Below are positions 41,755 through 51,504 of a DNA stretch of 64,000 bases, piece by piece (the first letter of the stretch is position 1; each line of letters opens with the position of its first letter). The notes under the pieces were generated by a model. It made no database searches, had not been told where the DNA came from, and worked only from the letters and a program-made list of their open reading frames with translations. Position numbers and translations under genes: made by a program. The stretch is from Bartonella sp. B1099. Its GTDB lineage: Bacteria > Pseudomonadota > Alphaproteobacteria > Rhizobiales > Rhizobiaceae. The stretch covers positions 208,501 to 272,500 of the forward strand of contig NZ_CALYLN010000001.1 of assembly GCF_944801835.1 (NCBI RefSeq). The letters run 5' to 3'.

Positions 41755-41997
41755 AGTTGTTTTAGAATAGTACAAAAAATAGTCCTAAAAATGAACGCTG
41801 TATTTTATTGTAACTTATTGATAAGATTTCATAAAAAAACTGTATAAAAGACACAAAGGTCCGTTACACTGATCTCGAATAGCGCGAAATCTTTGGAGGT
41901 CATTCAGTTGGATATCTTCCTTTGTATAAAGGTTATCAAAACTAAAAGTGGGGAATGCACCAAAGAGGTTTTCTAAAAATATTGAAAGGAAACAGGC
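41755..41997 (+). promoter_or_regulatory. Conserved bep leader, copy 2
   Basis: Second copy of the leader, with TTGATA (41818-41823) and TGTATA (41841-41846) spaced 17 bases apart: the best match to a sigma-70 promoter of the set. The last ~60 bases before the ATG are almost identical to copy 1. Confidence 0.78.
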
Positions 41998-42822
41998 ATG
42001 AAAAAACATCATCCACACCCTTCTGCAAATCCAGAAGCCCTCTATGCAACCGTGAATAAACAAAACAGAGGAAACCAGCGCAGTCCAATCCCTGAAGAGG
42101 AAATTATATACGCGTCCGTGAGCAGCGTTGATCCTTCAAGAGCTGGACGTCATCAACAAAGACTATCAGAATCTGAAACAGACTATACAACGGTTGCTCC
42201 TCCAAGACGCGAAGAGGAAGTTTTATACGCATCCGTAAGCAGCGTTTCTCCTTCAAGGGCTGGACGTCATCAACAACGACTATCAGAATCTGAAACCGAT
42301 TACACAGAGGTTTCCCCACAACAAAGAGGAAGAGCTCCCCTTACAGCTGACAAAATGACTGTACAGCTTTTAAAAAATCCACAGGTGCAAGCCTATGCGG
42401 AAGAGGTCGTGTATTGGAGTAAAATTGTTTATGGACAAGACAATATTTTACAGCAACACTTGCAAGATATCCTTACAAATCCCAGTAAAGGAAAAGAACT
42501 GTCAGATCAACTTGCTGAAAATCCTGAGACTATTCATAAACTCGCTGGCCGCTCCGCACTTGGCATGAGAACTCAAACACGCAAACAAGCTGAAGAGGGT
42601 TTTAGACACCTCGTTAACGCCATTGATGGTTATACACAGGCTGTAGGAGAGACAAGAGAGAGGCTTTTGCAAACCCCTCATGCGGAACAAAGACGCCATC
42701 AAGAACATACTCAGAAAGGTGAAAGCCATCATCATCGTCATCATCACACAAGAGGACAAGAACAAAATAGTCCAGAGCACAGCCCTCACAGACAAAGGCA
42801 TGGAATGGCTTATGCCATGTAA
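41998..42822 (+). CDS. Short BID effector with duplicated tyrosine module
   Basis: 274 residues, small for a Bep. It starts with EALYATVNK, then a 39-residue unit repeated in tandem (nt 42094-42210 and from 42211): E-E-E-I-I-Y-A-S-V and E-E-E-V-L-Y-A-S-V, each followed by SRAGRHQQRLSESETDYT. Each unit has two tyrosines in ITIM-like settings (I/L-Y-A-S-V and D-Y-T-x-V). One BID domain spans ~118-225, and a His-rich tail resembles that of the preceding gene, which is its closest relative here. It is probably a duplicated and shortened bepD. Translocated scaffold for SH2 proteins is the inference. Confidence 0.82.
   Translation: MKKHHPHPSANPEALYATVNKQNRGNQRSPIPEEEIIYASVSSVDPSRAGRHQQRLSESETDYTTVAPPRREEEVLYASVSSVSPSRAGRHQQRLSESETDYTEVSPQQRGRAPLTADKMTVQLLKNPQVQAYAEEVVYWSKIVYGQDNILQQHLQDILTNPSKGKELSDQLAENPETIHKLAGRSALGMRTQTRKQAEEGFRHLVNAIDGYTQAVGETRERLLQTPHAEQRRHQEHTQKGESHHHRHHHTRGQEQNSPEHSPHRQRHGMAYAM
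42094..42325 (+). repeat. 117-bp tandem repeat coding the tyrosine module
   Basis: Two in-frame units of 117 bp with few differences, encoding the duplicated E-E-E-(I/V)-(I/L)-Y-A-S-V module. The second unit changes T-T-V to T-E-V and D-P-S to S-P-S. Confidence 0.88.
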
Positions 42823-42887
42823 AGGGGCATAAACATCAAAACAGATCAATTTTTGTTTTTTATTTAATCTTTTTTTCAGAGAGTTTT

Positions 42888-42921
42888 TTGGCGCAAAGCA
42901 TCTTATTACGATTGCGCCAAG
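42888..42921 (+). terminator. bep 3' inverted repeat, copy 2
   Basis: TTGGCGCAA / TTGCGCCAA stem following the 274-residue effector, same family as at 41720. Confidence 0.6.
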
Positions 42922-43178
42922 AATTGTTTTACAATGGTACAAAAAATAGTCCTAAAACGGTCCTAAAAATGACCCCTGTTATTTATTGTAACTTATTGAT
43001 AATATTTCACAAAAAAACTGTATAAAAGACATAAATATCCGTTACTCTGATCTCGAATAGCGCAGGTCTTTGGAGCGCATATCAGTTCGATATCTTCCTT
43101 TGTCTCAAAGTGATCAAGCATAAAGAATGAGTATGCCCCAAAGAGGTTTTCTAAAACAATTTTTGAAAGGAAACGTGC
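42921..43178 (+). promoter_or_regulatory. Conserved bep leader, copy 3
   Basis: Third copy of the leader with TTGATA (42996-43001) and TGTATA (43019-43024). It is slightly more diverged near the ATG, where a short insertion separates the GGTTTTCTAAAA block from GAAAGGAAAC. Confidence 0.75.
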
Positions 43179-44492
43179 ATGAAAAAAGATCACCCTCACC
43201 CTTTTCCATCCTCTTCAATACAAGAACTGATAAGGCTCTATGAACAAGCAGCAGCAGAGGTCTCAGGCACTGCCCCCCTTCCTAAAGAAACGCCTTCAAA
43301 AAGCAAAAGACTATCAACGATACCGGAACAAGATGAGGGAAGGCTCTCTCTTTTAGAAGAAGAAACGATTGTGCAGACAAGTGCACAGGCATCTGTTAGA
43401 ATGACGCATTCAACAACGCCTCTTTCAAGCACGCGCGCGACCCAAAGACCGCAAGAAGCTGAAACAACACGCACAACAGCTGCTCCACAGGTTGCCCAAG
43501 GAGCAGCAAGAATTCTCTCAGAGGAAGAAATCTCTCGATTACTTCCCAACCATTCATTGGTTAAAACCTATCAAGAAGAAATCGAGCGTTTATCCGCAAG
43601 AGCCTATGGCAACCCCAACATTTTGCAAGAGAAAATGCAGGAAATTCAAAGAAACCCTCAAGCGGGAGAAGAGCTCTCATGGCGCATGACAGCCCATCCT
43701 GAAAGCATTGCTAAACTTTCCGGCAAAAGCATTTTGGGCTTAAAAAATCAAGCACGCAGACAAGCAGAAGAGAGTTTTTCCGCCCTCTGTGTCACCGTTG
43801 ATTGTTATACAGAAGCCGTAAGACAGGCAAGAGAGAGCCTCTCACAATCTCCAGAGCAAGAACTCAAAAACTATCAACGCCTCATGGGAAAAGAGGCTGT
43901 CGATAAACTGCTGAAAAAACCGAGTCATTCTGAAAAGAAAAAAGAAAGTCTTTCAGAAGCAGAGATGTCCACCCAAATTCATCAAAATTCAAAAGTCAAA
44001 AGACACCATGCGCAAATCCAATATTGGAGCAAAGTTGTTTTTGGCGACGCAAACACTTTGCAATCACAAGTAGAAGAGCTTTTCCAAAACCCTGAAACAA
44101 TAGAACAGCTCGCACAGCAACTTGCCGGAGCCCCTCAATCTTTTCAGAAATACGCTGGTCGTAATTTTTGTGGCTTTAGAAATCGAGCACGCATCCATGC
44201 TGAAGCGGGTCTTTCTCACCTCATTGATGCCGTTGACAATTATGCAACAGCTGTCACACAGGTAAGAGAGAGTCTTTTACAAACCGAGCAAGCAAAACAA
44301 GAACGCCCTGAAGCATCTGAAAGAAGGCAAAGCTTGCAGCAACAACAAGGCGTCTCACAGTCTGCTCAACGCCTTGAGGCTTCAATAATAACGCATGAAG
44401 GAGCAACGACCTCTACCCAGCAACGAGAAAGAGAAACAGATTTGCGTCCTCGCAAAACTACCGCCCCAAAAGCGATGGCTTTTGCCAGCTAA
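43179..44492 (+). CDS. Effector with two BID domains, no clear tyrosine motif
   Basis: 437 residues. The N-terminal ~110 residues are Ser/Thr/Ala-rich with no E-P-x-Y-A motif (one weak I-R-L-Y-E-Q). BID1 is ~112-224 and BID2 ~258-370, both with the core K-x-x-L-G/C-G-x-x-N-x-A-R...A-E. The basic C-terminus ends K-A-M-A-F-A-S. Two BIDs recall BepE, whose terminal BID protects migrating cells from fragmentation in B. henselae, but BepE usually has tyrosine motifs. It shares the leader of the two preceding genes. Confidence 0.8.
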   Translation: MKKDHPHPFPSSSIQELIRLYEQAAAEVSGTAPLPKETPSKSKRLSTIPEQDEGRLSLLEEETIVQTSAQASVRMTHSTTPLSSTRATQRPQEAETTRTTAAPQVAQGAARILSEEEISRLLPNHSLVKTYQEEIERLSARAYGNPNILQEKMQEIQRNPQAGEELSWRMTAHPESIAKLSGKSILGLKNQARRQAEESFSALCVTVDCYTEAVRQARESLSQSPEQELKNYQRLMGKEAVDKLLKKPSHSEKKKESLSEAEMSTQIHQNSKVKRHHAQIQYWSKVVFGDANTLQSQVEELFQNPETIEQLAQQLAGAPQSFQKYAGRNFCGFRNRARIHAEAGLSHLIDAVDNYATAVTQVRESLLQTEQAKQERPEASERRQSLQQQQGVSQSAQRLEASIITHEGATTSTQQRERETDLRPRKTTAPKAMAFAS

Positions 44493-44524
44493 GCAGACAT
44501 AAGTTTTTACATTGAATCCAACAT

Positions 44525-44561
44525 CTTGGCGCAACACAGGATAGAGTTACTTTGCGCCAAG
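44525..44561 (+). terminator. bep 3' inverted repeat, copy 3
   Basis: CTTGGCGCAA / TTGCGCCAAG after the two-BID effector: perfect ten-base stem with a 17-base loop. Confidence 0.6.
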
Positions 44562-44777
44562 AAAGAGAGAGCGTTGAAACCGGTTCATTCCCCATCACTT
44601 AAATCTAAGCTATTGATAAAACAGACTTTATCCAAAAAGCAAAATCTCATCAAACCGTTCAGTTTCATATCCTCTCTCATACACCCCAAGTGAAAAAGCA
44701 TAAAACAGAATAAACACCAACGCATATTCTTAAATAGTATTGAGAAGCAATATTGGAAGAGTTTGAAAGGACCATGC

Positions 44778-46823
44778 ATGAAAAAAAGAACCCCCTCCCC
44801 TTTTATCACCGAAATGATGGAAAAATTTCAACAACAGGCTGAACAATCCCCTACCAGAACCCCCCCTCCCCAAGTTTCTCCCAAACCGCAAAAACCATCT
44901 GTACAAAAACACCCAGAAAATCTGTCCTCCTCCTCAAAGGTTGCGCCACCGCCCCCCCCACGCGGAAGAGAAAAAACATCAAGCGATACAAAAATCCAAA
45001 AGCCTGAAACCCAAGAGACGCCTCCTCTACAGGAAAAAGTAGCGCCGCCAAAACCCCCACGTGCAAAAGAGAGACAACAACACAGCCCACAAGTTGAATC
45101 CTCGCCCTCCCCGCAAAAAAAAGTGGCGCCCCCCCCTCCTCCACGCGGAAGAGACAAAACACCAATAGACACAAAAATCCAAAATCCTGAAACCCTCGAG
45201 CGCCTCTCCGCACCCATAAAAACCGCGCCACAAAGACCACCGCGTGCAAAAGATAGAATTCAGCACAAAGCAACAGCTCCAGAGAGCGCCCCCCTCTATG
45301 CAAGGCTTCCTTCACAAACGCCCTCACGCATGAGAGAAAACACGCAAACCAGCACAAAAAACCAAGAGATGCCTCCTCTACAAACAAAAATGGCACCGCC
45401 AAAACCCCCACGTGTAAAAGACAAAACCCCAACCGGCGCAAAAATCCAAAAACCTGAAACCCTTGAACGCCCCTCCGCGCCCATAAAAGCAGCGCCACAA
45501 AGACCACCACGTGCAAAAGATAGAATTCAGCACAAAGCAACAACTCCAGAGAGCGCTCCCCTCTATGCAACGCCTCCTTCACAAACGTCCGCATACATGA
45601 AAAACAGAGTTCAAACCGGCGCAAAAATCCAAAATCCTGAACCCCTCGCCCCAAGTGTTAGACCCAAAACATTACAGCATAGAACAGTCAGGCAGCAAAG
45701 CAGTTCATCATCACAAGATAGTGAAATATATGCAATCCCTCGTTCAAGAAAATCGCATCGAAGAGGAGACAGACAAAAAAGCGACGCTGTCGTGCAAAAA
45801 ACGGGCTCTCAACAAACAGCAAGTGAACCACCAAAACCGTCTCAGAAACAAAAAGCCTCTATTAATACAATGGAAAAAGAGCTCTTGCTCATAGCATATC
45901 AAGAAGAAATACGATTTTTGTGCGAAAAGGTTTATGGTGATCGGCTTATTTTAGAACAAAGAATAGAAAAAATCAAAGAAAACCCCGCTATGGGAGAACA
46001 GCTCTTATGGGATATGCAAAAAAAACCTCTGTCTATTTCTAACCTTGCGGGTAAAAAAGTTCTTGGCATAAAAAATGGAGCACGCAAACAAGCTGAAGAA
46101 ACGCTCCCTAATCTGTGTGAAGCCATTAACGGTTTTGTATATACCTCAAAATATATACAAGAGAATATTTCACAGAGTCCTCACGGGGAACAACGACAGC
46201 AGCAACACGCGCAACAGGAAGAAGCAATCACTCAACACACACAAAATCCATTCAATTCAGAAAAGAAAATCCAGCCTCTGTCAAATCAGGAAATTGCCCG
46301 CAGAGTACAACAAGATCCATCGGTTCAATATGGTCAAAGAGAAGTCCAATATTGGTGTCAAATTGTCTATAAAAATCCATTTATTTTACAATATCAAATG
46401 GAAGATATGCACAAAATTCCAGATATGGGAGAAGAACTTGTCTTTCAAATTAAAAAGGATTCGACATTTTTTGCTCCGCTTGCTGGTAGAAAAGTCCTTG
46501 GCATAAAAAACGGAGCACGCAAAGCCGCTGAAGAAAATCTTCCTACCCTTTGTACCGCCATTCAGGATTATGCTGATACGATAAAGCAATTAAGAGAAAC
46601 CATTGTGCAACACCATCAGATAGAACAACAACAACGCCATCAACCGCTTACCGATCTCGATAAACAATTGCAAAAGCAGCAAAGCCTATCGCACCCCCCG
46701 CAGCTACCTGAGCGCTCAACAACAAAGCGACGTCAAGAGCTTTCTGAAACATCGAGACAAGAAGAGCGCCCCCCTATTCAACCACGCAGAAGTGAAGCAT
46801 CAAAAGCCATGGCTATGTCGTGA
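44778..46823 (+). CDS. Large proline-rich effector with two BID domains (BepF-like)
   Basis: 681 residues from ATG 44778 (a TTG at 44763 is less likely). Residues ~20-360 are built from repeated proline-rich units such as V-A-P-P-P-P-P-R-G-R and A-P-P-K-P-P-R-A-K, which fit class II SH3 ligands (P-x-x-P-x-R/K), mixed with tyrosine motifs SAPLYARLP, SAPLYATPP and SEIYAIP. BID1 spans ~364-467 and BID2 ~500-611; the basic tail ends K-A-M-A-M-S. The layout is closest to BepF. The upstream leader is diverged from the other three. A host adaptor-scaffold role is inferred. Confidence 0.82.
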   Translation: MKKRTPSPFITEMMEKFQQQAEQSPTRTPPPQVSPKPQKPSVQKHPENLSSSSKVAPPPPPRGREKTSSDTKIQKPETQETPPLQEKVAPPKPPRAKERQQHSPQVESSPSPQKKVAPPPPPRGRDKTPIDTKIQNPETLERLSAPIKTAPQRPPRAKDRIQHKATAPESAPLYARLPSQTPSRMRENTQTSTKNQEMPPLQTKMAPPKPPRVKDKTPTGAKIQKPETLERPSAPIKAAPQRPPRAKDRIQHKATTPESAPLYATPPSQTSAYMKNRVQTGAKIQNPEPLAPSVRPKTLQHRTVRQQSSSSSQDSEIYAIPRSRKSHRRGDRQKSDAVVQKTGSQQTASEPPKPSQKQKASINTMEKELLLIAYQEEIRFLCEKVYGDRLILEQRIEKIKENPAMGEQLLWDMQKKPLSISNLAGKKVLGIKNGARKQAEETLPNLCEAINGFVYTSKYIQENISQSPHGEQRQQQHAQQEEAITQHTQNPFNSEKKIQPLSNQEIARRVQQDPSVQYGQREVQYWCQIVYKNPFILQYQMEDMHKIPDMGEELVFQIKKDSTFFAPLAGRKVLGIKNGARKAAEENLPTLCTAIQDYADTIKQLRETIVQHHQIEQQQRHQPLTDLDKQLQKQQSLSHPPQLPERSTTKRRQELSETSRQEERPPIQPRRSEASKAMAMS

Positions 46824-47607
46824 TAGTCTCATCACCTTTGGCTTTTCATACAAAATTTTGGTGCAATTATATTGCCAAAATTGCACCAAGGATAGCGTAT
46901 AACCTACAGAAAAATTTGAATAAACTCTCCTATGCCAATTTGAAAAGATCATTCATCCCTTTCATTGCCTATGGTACTCTTGCTTGTAGGGCTAAAAACA
47001 GGCAAGACGCTGTTGAAAAATTACGTCTTGCCGTCCTCTGTTTATAGAATCTCTGAAACGGGAAGGTATCTTCATTTAGGAGAACATAAAGCTATAAAAC
47101 TGTAAAAGTGAAAACCCATCACACGGCTTTGCCATCACCGTTGAGCTCAACCTGACAAGCTTTTAAAAGCCTCAAAAGCCCTCTATCTTTTTCAAAAATG
47201 AAAATGGCGCATCACTTCACGCTTTTATTTGCGTGTCCCTAAAATAGGGGTACGCCTCTCATGGAATAAAACACAGCGCCATTGGAGTACACGCTTCACG
47301 AACATCACTCCCCTAGAGAGAAATGATCATTCTATATCCTTAAATTGTGATGACATTACTCCCATATTCCAATTTGAAAAAGAAATTTTAATGATTTTAT
47401 GGCAACAATAAAAATTGTAAGGCAACAATAAAACAAGGAGCATGTTAAAAGTCTTCACGCAACCATTGTTGACAGAAAGACAAACACCGTCGTAAAACGC
47501 TGCACAAATATATTCTTGTATGGGAATACAGATCAGATTTTTACGATTTAAAACGGCTTATTTTTCCTGTCACCGCTTCTCTTTTACCACGAACCTGATA
47601 GATCTTT
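46824..47607. other. Intergenic after the bep array, with inverted repeat
   Basis: About 780 bp without a supported gene. A bep-type inverted repeat variant, TTGGTGCAAT / ATTGCACCAA, lies at 46858-46889 shortly after the effector. The frame at 46820-47047 is weak and overlaps it. Confidence 0.55.
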
Positions 47608-49179
47608 ATGACATTAATTAAAAAAATTGCAACAGTTGCTTCCGGGACCCTTATGAGCCGTATTTTTGGCTTCATCCGTGAAATGCTTATGGCAGCAGCA
47701 CTAGGGACGGGTCCTGTTTCTGATGCCTTCAATGCTGCTTTTCGTTTTCCCAATACATTCCGCCGTTTTTTTGCTGAAGGTGCCTTTAATGCTGCTTTCA
47801 TTCCTCTTTTTGCTAAAAAAATCACTGAAGATGGTCAAGAATCTGCCTGCAAATTCGCAGAAGAAGTCTTTGGTGTTCTCTTTTCGCTGCTTTTACTGTT
47901 AACGATTGCGATGGAACTGAGTATGCCTTTTTTGGTCCGAACCATTATTGCTCCAGGCTTTAGTGAAGACGCAACAAAATTTAATGCCACCATTCATTTT
48001 ACTGCGATCATGTTTCCTTACTTAACCTGCATGTCGCTCGCTGCGATGATGGGGGGCATGCTCAATGCTCTGCGCCGCTATTTTATTGCCGCCGTTGCGC
48101 CGCTCTTTTTAAATATTATTCTGATTAGTGTTCTCGCCTATGCTTGGATCTATCAACTTGACGCTTGGCACATTGGCTTAAATCTCTCTTGGGGTGTGTT
48201 GGCGGCAGGACTTCTTCAACTTGTCCTAATTGCTGTTGCTTTACGTCAAAGTGGCATGAAATTTTTTTTCCGTCGTCCCCATTTAACCCCTAATGTTTGC
48301 AAGCTCTTAACCTTGGCATTTCCCGCAGCCATCACGGGTGGTATCACACAAATTAATTTGCTCATCAATACCAACATTGCTTCTAGTCAATCGGGAGCTG
48401 TCTCTTCCTTGATGTATGCTGATCGGCTTTATCAATTGCCTCTAGGCGTGATTGCCATTGCCGTTGCAACCGTTCTTTTACCAGAATTAACCCGCGCGTT
48501 GCGGAGCAAAAATCAGGAAGAAACCCACCATTTGCAAAACCGCTCTATTGAATTAACACTCCTGTTAACGCTTCCAGCATCCATCGCTTTTTTGCTGCTG
48601 TCCACCCCCATTGTTAGTTTACTCTTTGAACGTGGACAATTTACCGATCAATCAACACAGCATGTTGCACAGTTATTGGGACTTTATGGACTAGGACTTC
48701 CAGCTTTTGTACTCATCAAGGTCTTTATTCCTAATTTCTTTGCCCATGAAGATACCAAAACACCGATGATTTTTACGGGCATTTGTGTTTTCATCAATAT
48801 CAGCCTCGCTTTAACATTATTTCCTTATTTTTCCGCACGCGGCATTGTTATTGCGGAAATTACTTCTGGATGGGTCAATACCTTACTGCTTTGGGGTGTT
48901 CTCATCAAACGGGGGTATTGGAAATACGACGCCCAACTGATCAAGCGAATATTATGCCTCATGATCGCTTCCCTTTTGAGTGCACTCGCCCTCTATTACG
49001 GATTACATGTATTTGGATTTTTATCTTTTCCTTTATCCTCAAAAGCCTCCTTTTTCTTGCGTTTCAGCACCTTGGCAGGGATCATGCTGGGCATATTCCT
49101 GCTCTATTTTAGTGCCTATTTTTTATCCAACCCCCGTTCCTTTTTTCACACGCTTAAGAATTTGAAAAAACGTCCATAA
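47608..49179 (+). CDS. murJ: MurJ lipid II flippase
   Basis: 523 residues with about 14 membrane helices of the MviN/MurJ family. The N-terminal phrases FGFIREMLMAAALG and FRRFFAEGAFNAAFIPLF are diagnostic, and arginines in the first helix are kept. It flips lipid II across the inner membrane for peptidoglycan synthesis and is essential. First core gene after the T4SS island, 59 bases upstream of trpS. Confidence 0.95.
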   Translation: MTLIKKIATVASGTLMSRIFGFIREMLMAAALGTGPVSDAFNAAFRFPNTFRRFFAEGAFNAAFIPLFAKKITEDGQESACKFAEEVFGVLFSLLLLLTIAMELSMPFLVRTIIAPGFSEDATKFNATIHFTAIMFPYLTCMSLAAMMGGMLNALRRYFIAAVAPLFLNIILISVLAYAWIYQLDAWHIGLNLSWGVLAAGLLQLVLIAVALRQSGMKFFFRRPHLTPNVCKLLTLAFPAAITGGITQINLLINTNIASSQSGAVSSLMYADRLYQLPLGVIAIAVATVLLPELTRALRSKNQEETHHLQNRSIELTLLLTLPASIAFLLLSTPIVSLLFERGQFTDQSTQHVAQLLGLYGLGLPAFVLIKVFIPNFFAHEDTKTPMIFTGICVFINISLALTLFPYFSARGIVIAEITSGWVNTLLLWGVLIKRGYWKYDAQLIKRILCLMIASLLSALALYYGLHVFGFLSFPLSSKASFFLRFSTLAGIMLGIFLLYFSAYFLSNPRSFFHTLKNLKKRP

Positions 49180-49238
49180 TCTCTATACTTTGTCAAAAAT
49201 AATAAAACGAATAACCTTAAATTAGAAAGCGCACTCCT

Positions 49239-50309
49239 ATGGATACCTTCACTCCCCTTGTTTTTTCCGGCGTACAACCGAGTGGTCACTTACATCTTGG
49301 CAATTATCTTGGAGCCCTTCAAAATTGGGTTGAACTACAAAACGCTTATCACTGCCTTTATTGTGTTGTGGATATGCATGCGCTCACCGTCAACCCAGCC
49401 CCCCTTATTTTACGCGAATCCACCAGAACAGTGACAGCCGCCTTTCTAGCCGCCGGTATTGATCCCCAAAAACACATTATTTTCAACCAATCACGTGTTT
49501 TTCAACATGCTGAACTCGCCTGGATTTTGAATTGTGTTGCCCGTATCGGCTGGCTTCAACGCATGACACAATTTAAAGATAAAGCAGGAAAAGATCGCGA
49601 AAAAGCATCCCTTGGGCTTTTTGCCTATCCCACATTGATGGCGGCTGATATTTTAGTCTATCGTGCAACGCATGTTCCGGTAGGGGAAGATCAAAAACAG
49701 CATGTTGAACTCACACGCGATATTGCACAAAAGTTTAACAATGATTATGCACACCGTATTGCTGACTTAAATTTTGGCATTTCTATGCCAACGGATGAAG
49801 AAAAAAGACCAAGCTTTTTTCCCCTCCCTGAAGCGCTGATTGGAACAACAGCCACACGCGTTATGTCTTTGCGTGATGGGACAAAAAAAATGTCAAAATC
49901 AGATCCTTCAGATTTCTCACGCATTAATTTGACCGACGATGCAGATCTTATTGCCCAAAAAATACGCAAAGCCAAAACGGATTCCGCGCCTCTCCCAGAT
50001 TCTCTTGACGCTTTAACAGAACGACCAGAAGTGGATAACCTGCTTGGTATTTATGCCGCCTTTGCCAAAGTTAGTAAAGAAAAGGTCCTTTTAGAGTTTT
50101 CTGGTCATCAATTTTCACATTTTAAAACAGCGCTAGCCGACCTTGCCGTCCATAAGCTTGCCCCTATAACAGAAGAATTACGTCGTCTTCATCAAGAAAG
50201 CGATTATATTGACTCTGTTTTGCATGATGGCGCAGAACGTGCTAGTATGCTCGCAGAAGAAAATATGAAAAAAATTCGTGAAATTGTTGGATTTTTGCAT
50301 AATACATAA
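49239..50309 (+). CDS. trpS: Tryptophanyl-tRNA synthetase
   Basis: 356-residue class I synthetase. The HIGH-type motif is PSGHLHLGN (~11-19) and the KMSKS loop is [10 protein letters not shown] (~215-225). Charges tRNA-Trp. Normal length, and the murJ-trpS-usp-nfuA order is typical of Rhizobiales. Confidence 0.96.
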   Translation: MDTFTPLVFSGVQPSGHLHLGNYLGALQNWVELQNAYHCLYCVVDMHALTVNPAPLILRESTRTVTAAFLAAGIDPQKHIIFNQSRVFQHAELAWILNCVARIGWLQRMTQFKDKAGKDREKASLGLFAYPTLMAADILVYRATHVPVGEDQKQHVELTRDIAQKFNNDYAHRIADLNFGISMPTDEEKRPSFFPLPEALIGTTATRVMSLRDGTKKMSKSDPSDFSRINLTDDADLIAQKIRKAKTDSAPLPDSLDALTERPEVDNLLGIYAAFAKVSKEKVLLEFSGHQFSHFKTALADLAVHKLAPITEELRRLHQESDYIDSVLHDGAERASMLAEENMKKIREIVGFLHNT

Positions 50310-50372
50310 AAACAATAAACTTAAAAAACTGTAGAGAGCAAAAAAATCGTTTGTACAAAATAGAGAAAGTGC

Positions 50373-50864
50373 ATGATTTCTAAACCCAAAAATCCGAAAA
50401 AAGAGCCCAAGAAAAAAAACCTCGTCATCATCGATGAAACACCGGAGTGTCGACGTGCCGTTGCGTTCGCCGCACAACATGCCCAAAACACCAAGAGAAC
50501 TTTGGTCTTGCTTTGTGTTGTTGATAGTGCAGAATTTCAACATTTTCTGGGTGTAAACAATGTTATGCGTACAGAATCAACGCAAAGTGCTCATAAAATA
50601 TTAGGAGACATTGCCAGTGATGTCCGCACCTCCCATGCCCTTGAAACAGAAATAGTAGTGCGTGAAGGAAAAAAAATTGATGAAATTTCTAAACTGGTCG
50701 ACGAAGATAAAAGAATTGCACTGATTGTTTTAGCCGCCAGCGGACATGCAGAAGGACCAGGCCCCCTTATCCAACTAATCGGGAATAGAGGAACGGCTTT
50801 TTCAATCCCTGTCATTGTCATTCCTAGCAATCTTGCTGATGAAGATATTAAGTCTATTGCCTAA
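50373..50864 (+). CDS. Universal stress protein (UspA family)
   Basis: 163 residues with a Lys-rich start. The Usp domain begins LVIIDETPECRRAV; the ATP-type phosphate loop region is ASGHAEGPGPLIQLIGNRG. ATP-binding Usp proteins modulate stress responses in the cytoplasm. It lies 61 bases before the nfuA-like gene. Confidence 0.88.
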   Translation: MISKPKNPKKEPKKKNLVIIDETPECRRAVAFAAQHAQNTKRTLVLLCVVDSAEFQHFLGVNNVMRTESTQSAHKILGDIASDVRTSHALETEIVVREGKKIDEISKLVDEDKRIALIVLAASGHAEGPGPLIQLIGNRGTAFSIPVIVIPSNLADEDIKSIA

Positions 50865-50925
50865 AAAATATAATATTTTAAAATGGTATGATCTTATCCA
50901 ATTCTTCATGATAAAAGGAGAGTTT

Positions 50926-51504
50926 ATGTTTATTCAAACTGAAACCACCCCAAATCCTGCGACACTTAAATTTCTCCCAGGGCGGGTGGTTCTCTCTGAA
51001 GGCGTCTTAGAATTTCGTGACCGTGAAGAAGCAGCTAAAAACTCACCTTTGGCAGCCAAACTGTTTAATATTCCCAATGTCAATGGTGTCTTTTTAGGCT
51101 ATGACTTCATCACCGTCAGCAAAAAAGAAGGGGAATGGCAACATCTCAAACCCGTCATTTTAGGCACAATTATGGAACATTTTTTGTCCAATGAGCCTGT
51201 TATCACCACCAACGCGACAACACAAGCAAAAGCCCATGCCCTTAATGAAGAATTTTATGACGAAAAAGACGCTGATATTGTTTTAACCATTAAAGAGCTG
51301 CTTGAAACGCGTATACGCCCAGCCGTTGCCAATGATGGGGGTGATATTACTTTTCGTGGGTTTGAAAATGGGATTGTTTATCTCAATATGCGGGGCGCCT
51401 GCGCTGGATGTCCCTCTTCAACGGCAACGCTCAAACATGGGATTGAAAATCTTTTACGTCATTTTATCCCTGAAGTTTTAGGCGTTGAAGCCATGCCACA
51501 ATAA
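50926..51504 (+). CDS. NfuA/NifU-type Fe-S scaffold protein
   Basis: 192 residues from ATG 50926, preceded by AAAGGAGAG; the open frame before it overlaps the usp gene and is ignored. The N-terminal Nfu domain has TETTPNPATLKFLPG; the C-terminal NifU domain has the cluster-binding C-x-x-C in RGACAGCPSS. It carries and delivers iron-sulfur clusters. Confidence 0.93.
   Translation: MFIQTETTPNPATLKFLPGRVVLSEGVLEFRDREEAAKNSPLAAKLFNIPNVNGVFLGYDFITVSKKEGEWQHLKPVILGTIMEHFLSNEPVITTNATTQAKAHALNEEFYDEKDADIVLTIKELLETRIRPAVANDGGDITFRGFENGIVYLNMRGACAGCPSSTATLKHGIENLLRHFIPEVLGVEAMPQ

Noticed and set aside
44851..45654. Long minus-strand frame of 267 codons opposite the proline-rich effector
   Set aside because: Shadow of the repetitive plus-strand gene; composition mirrors proline codons, with no start context.
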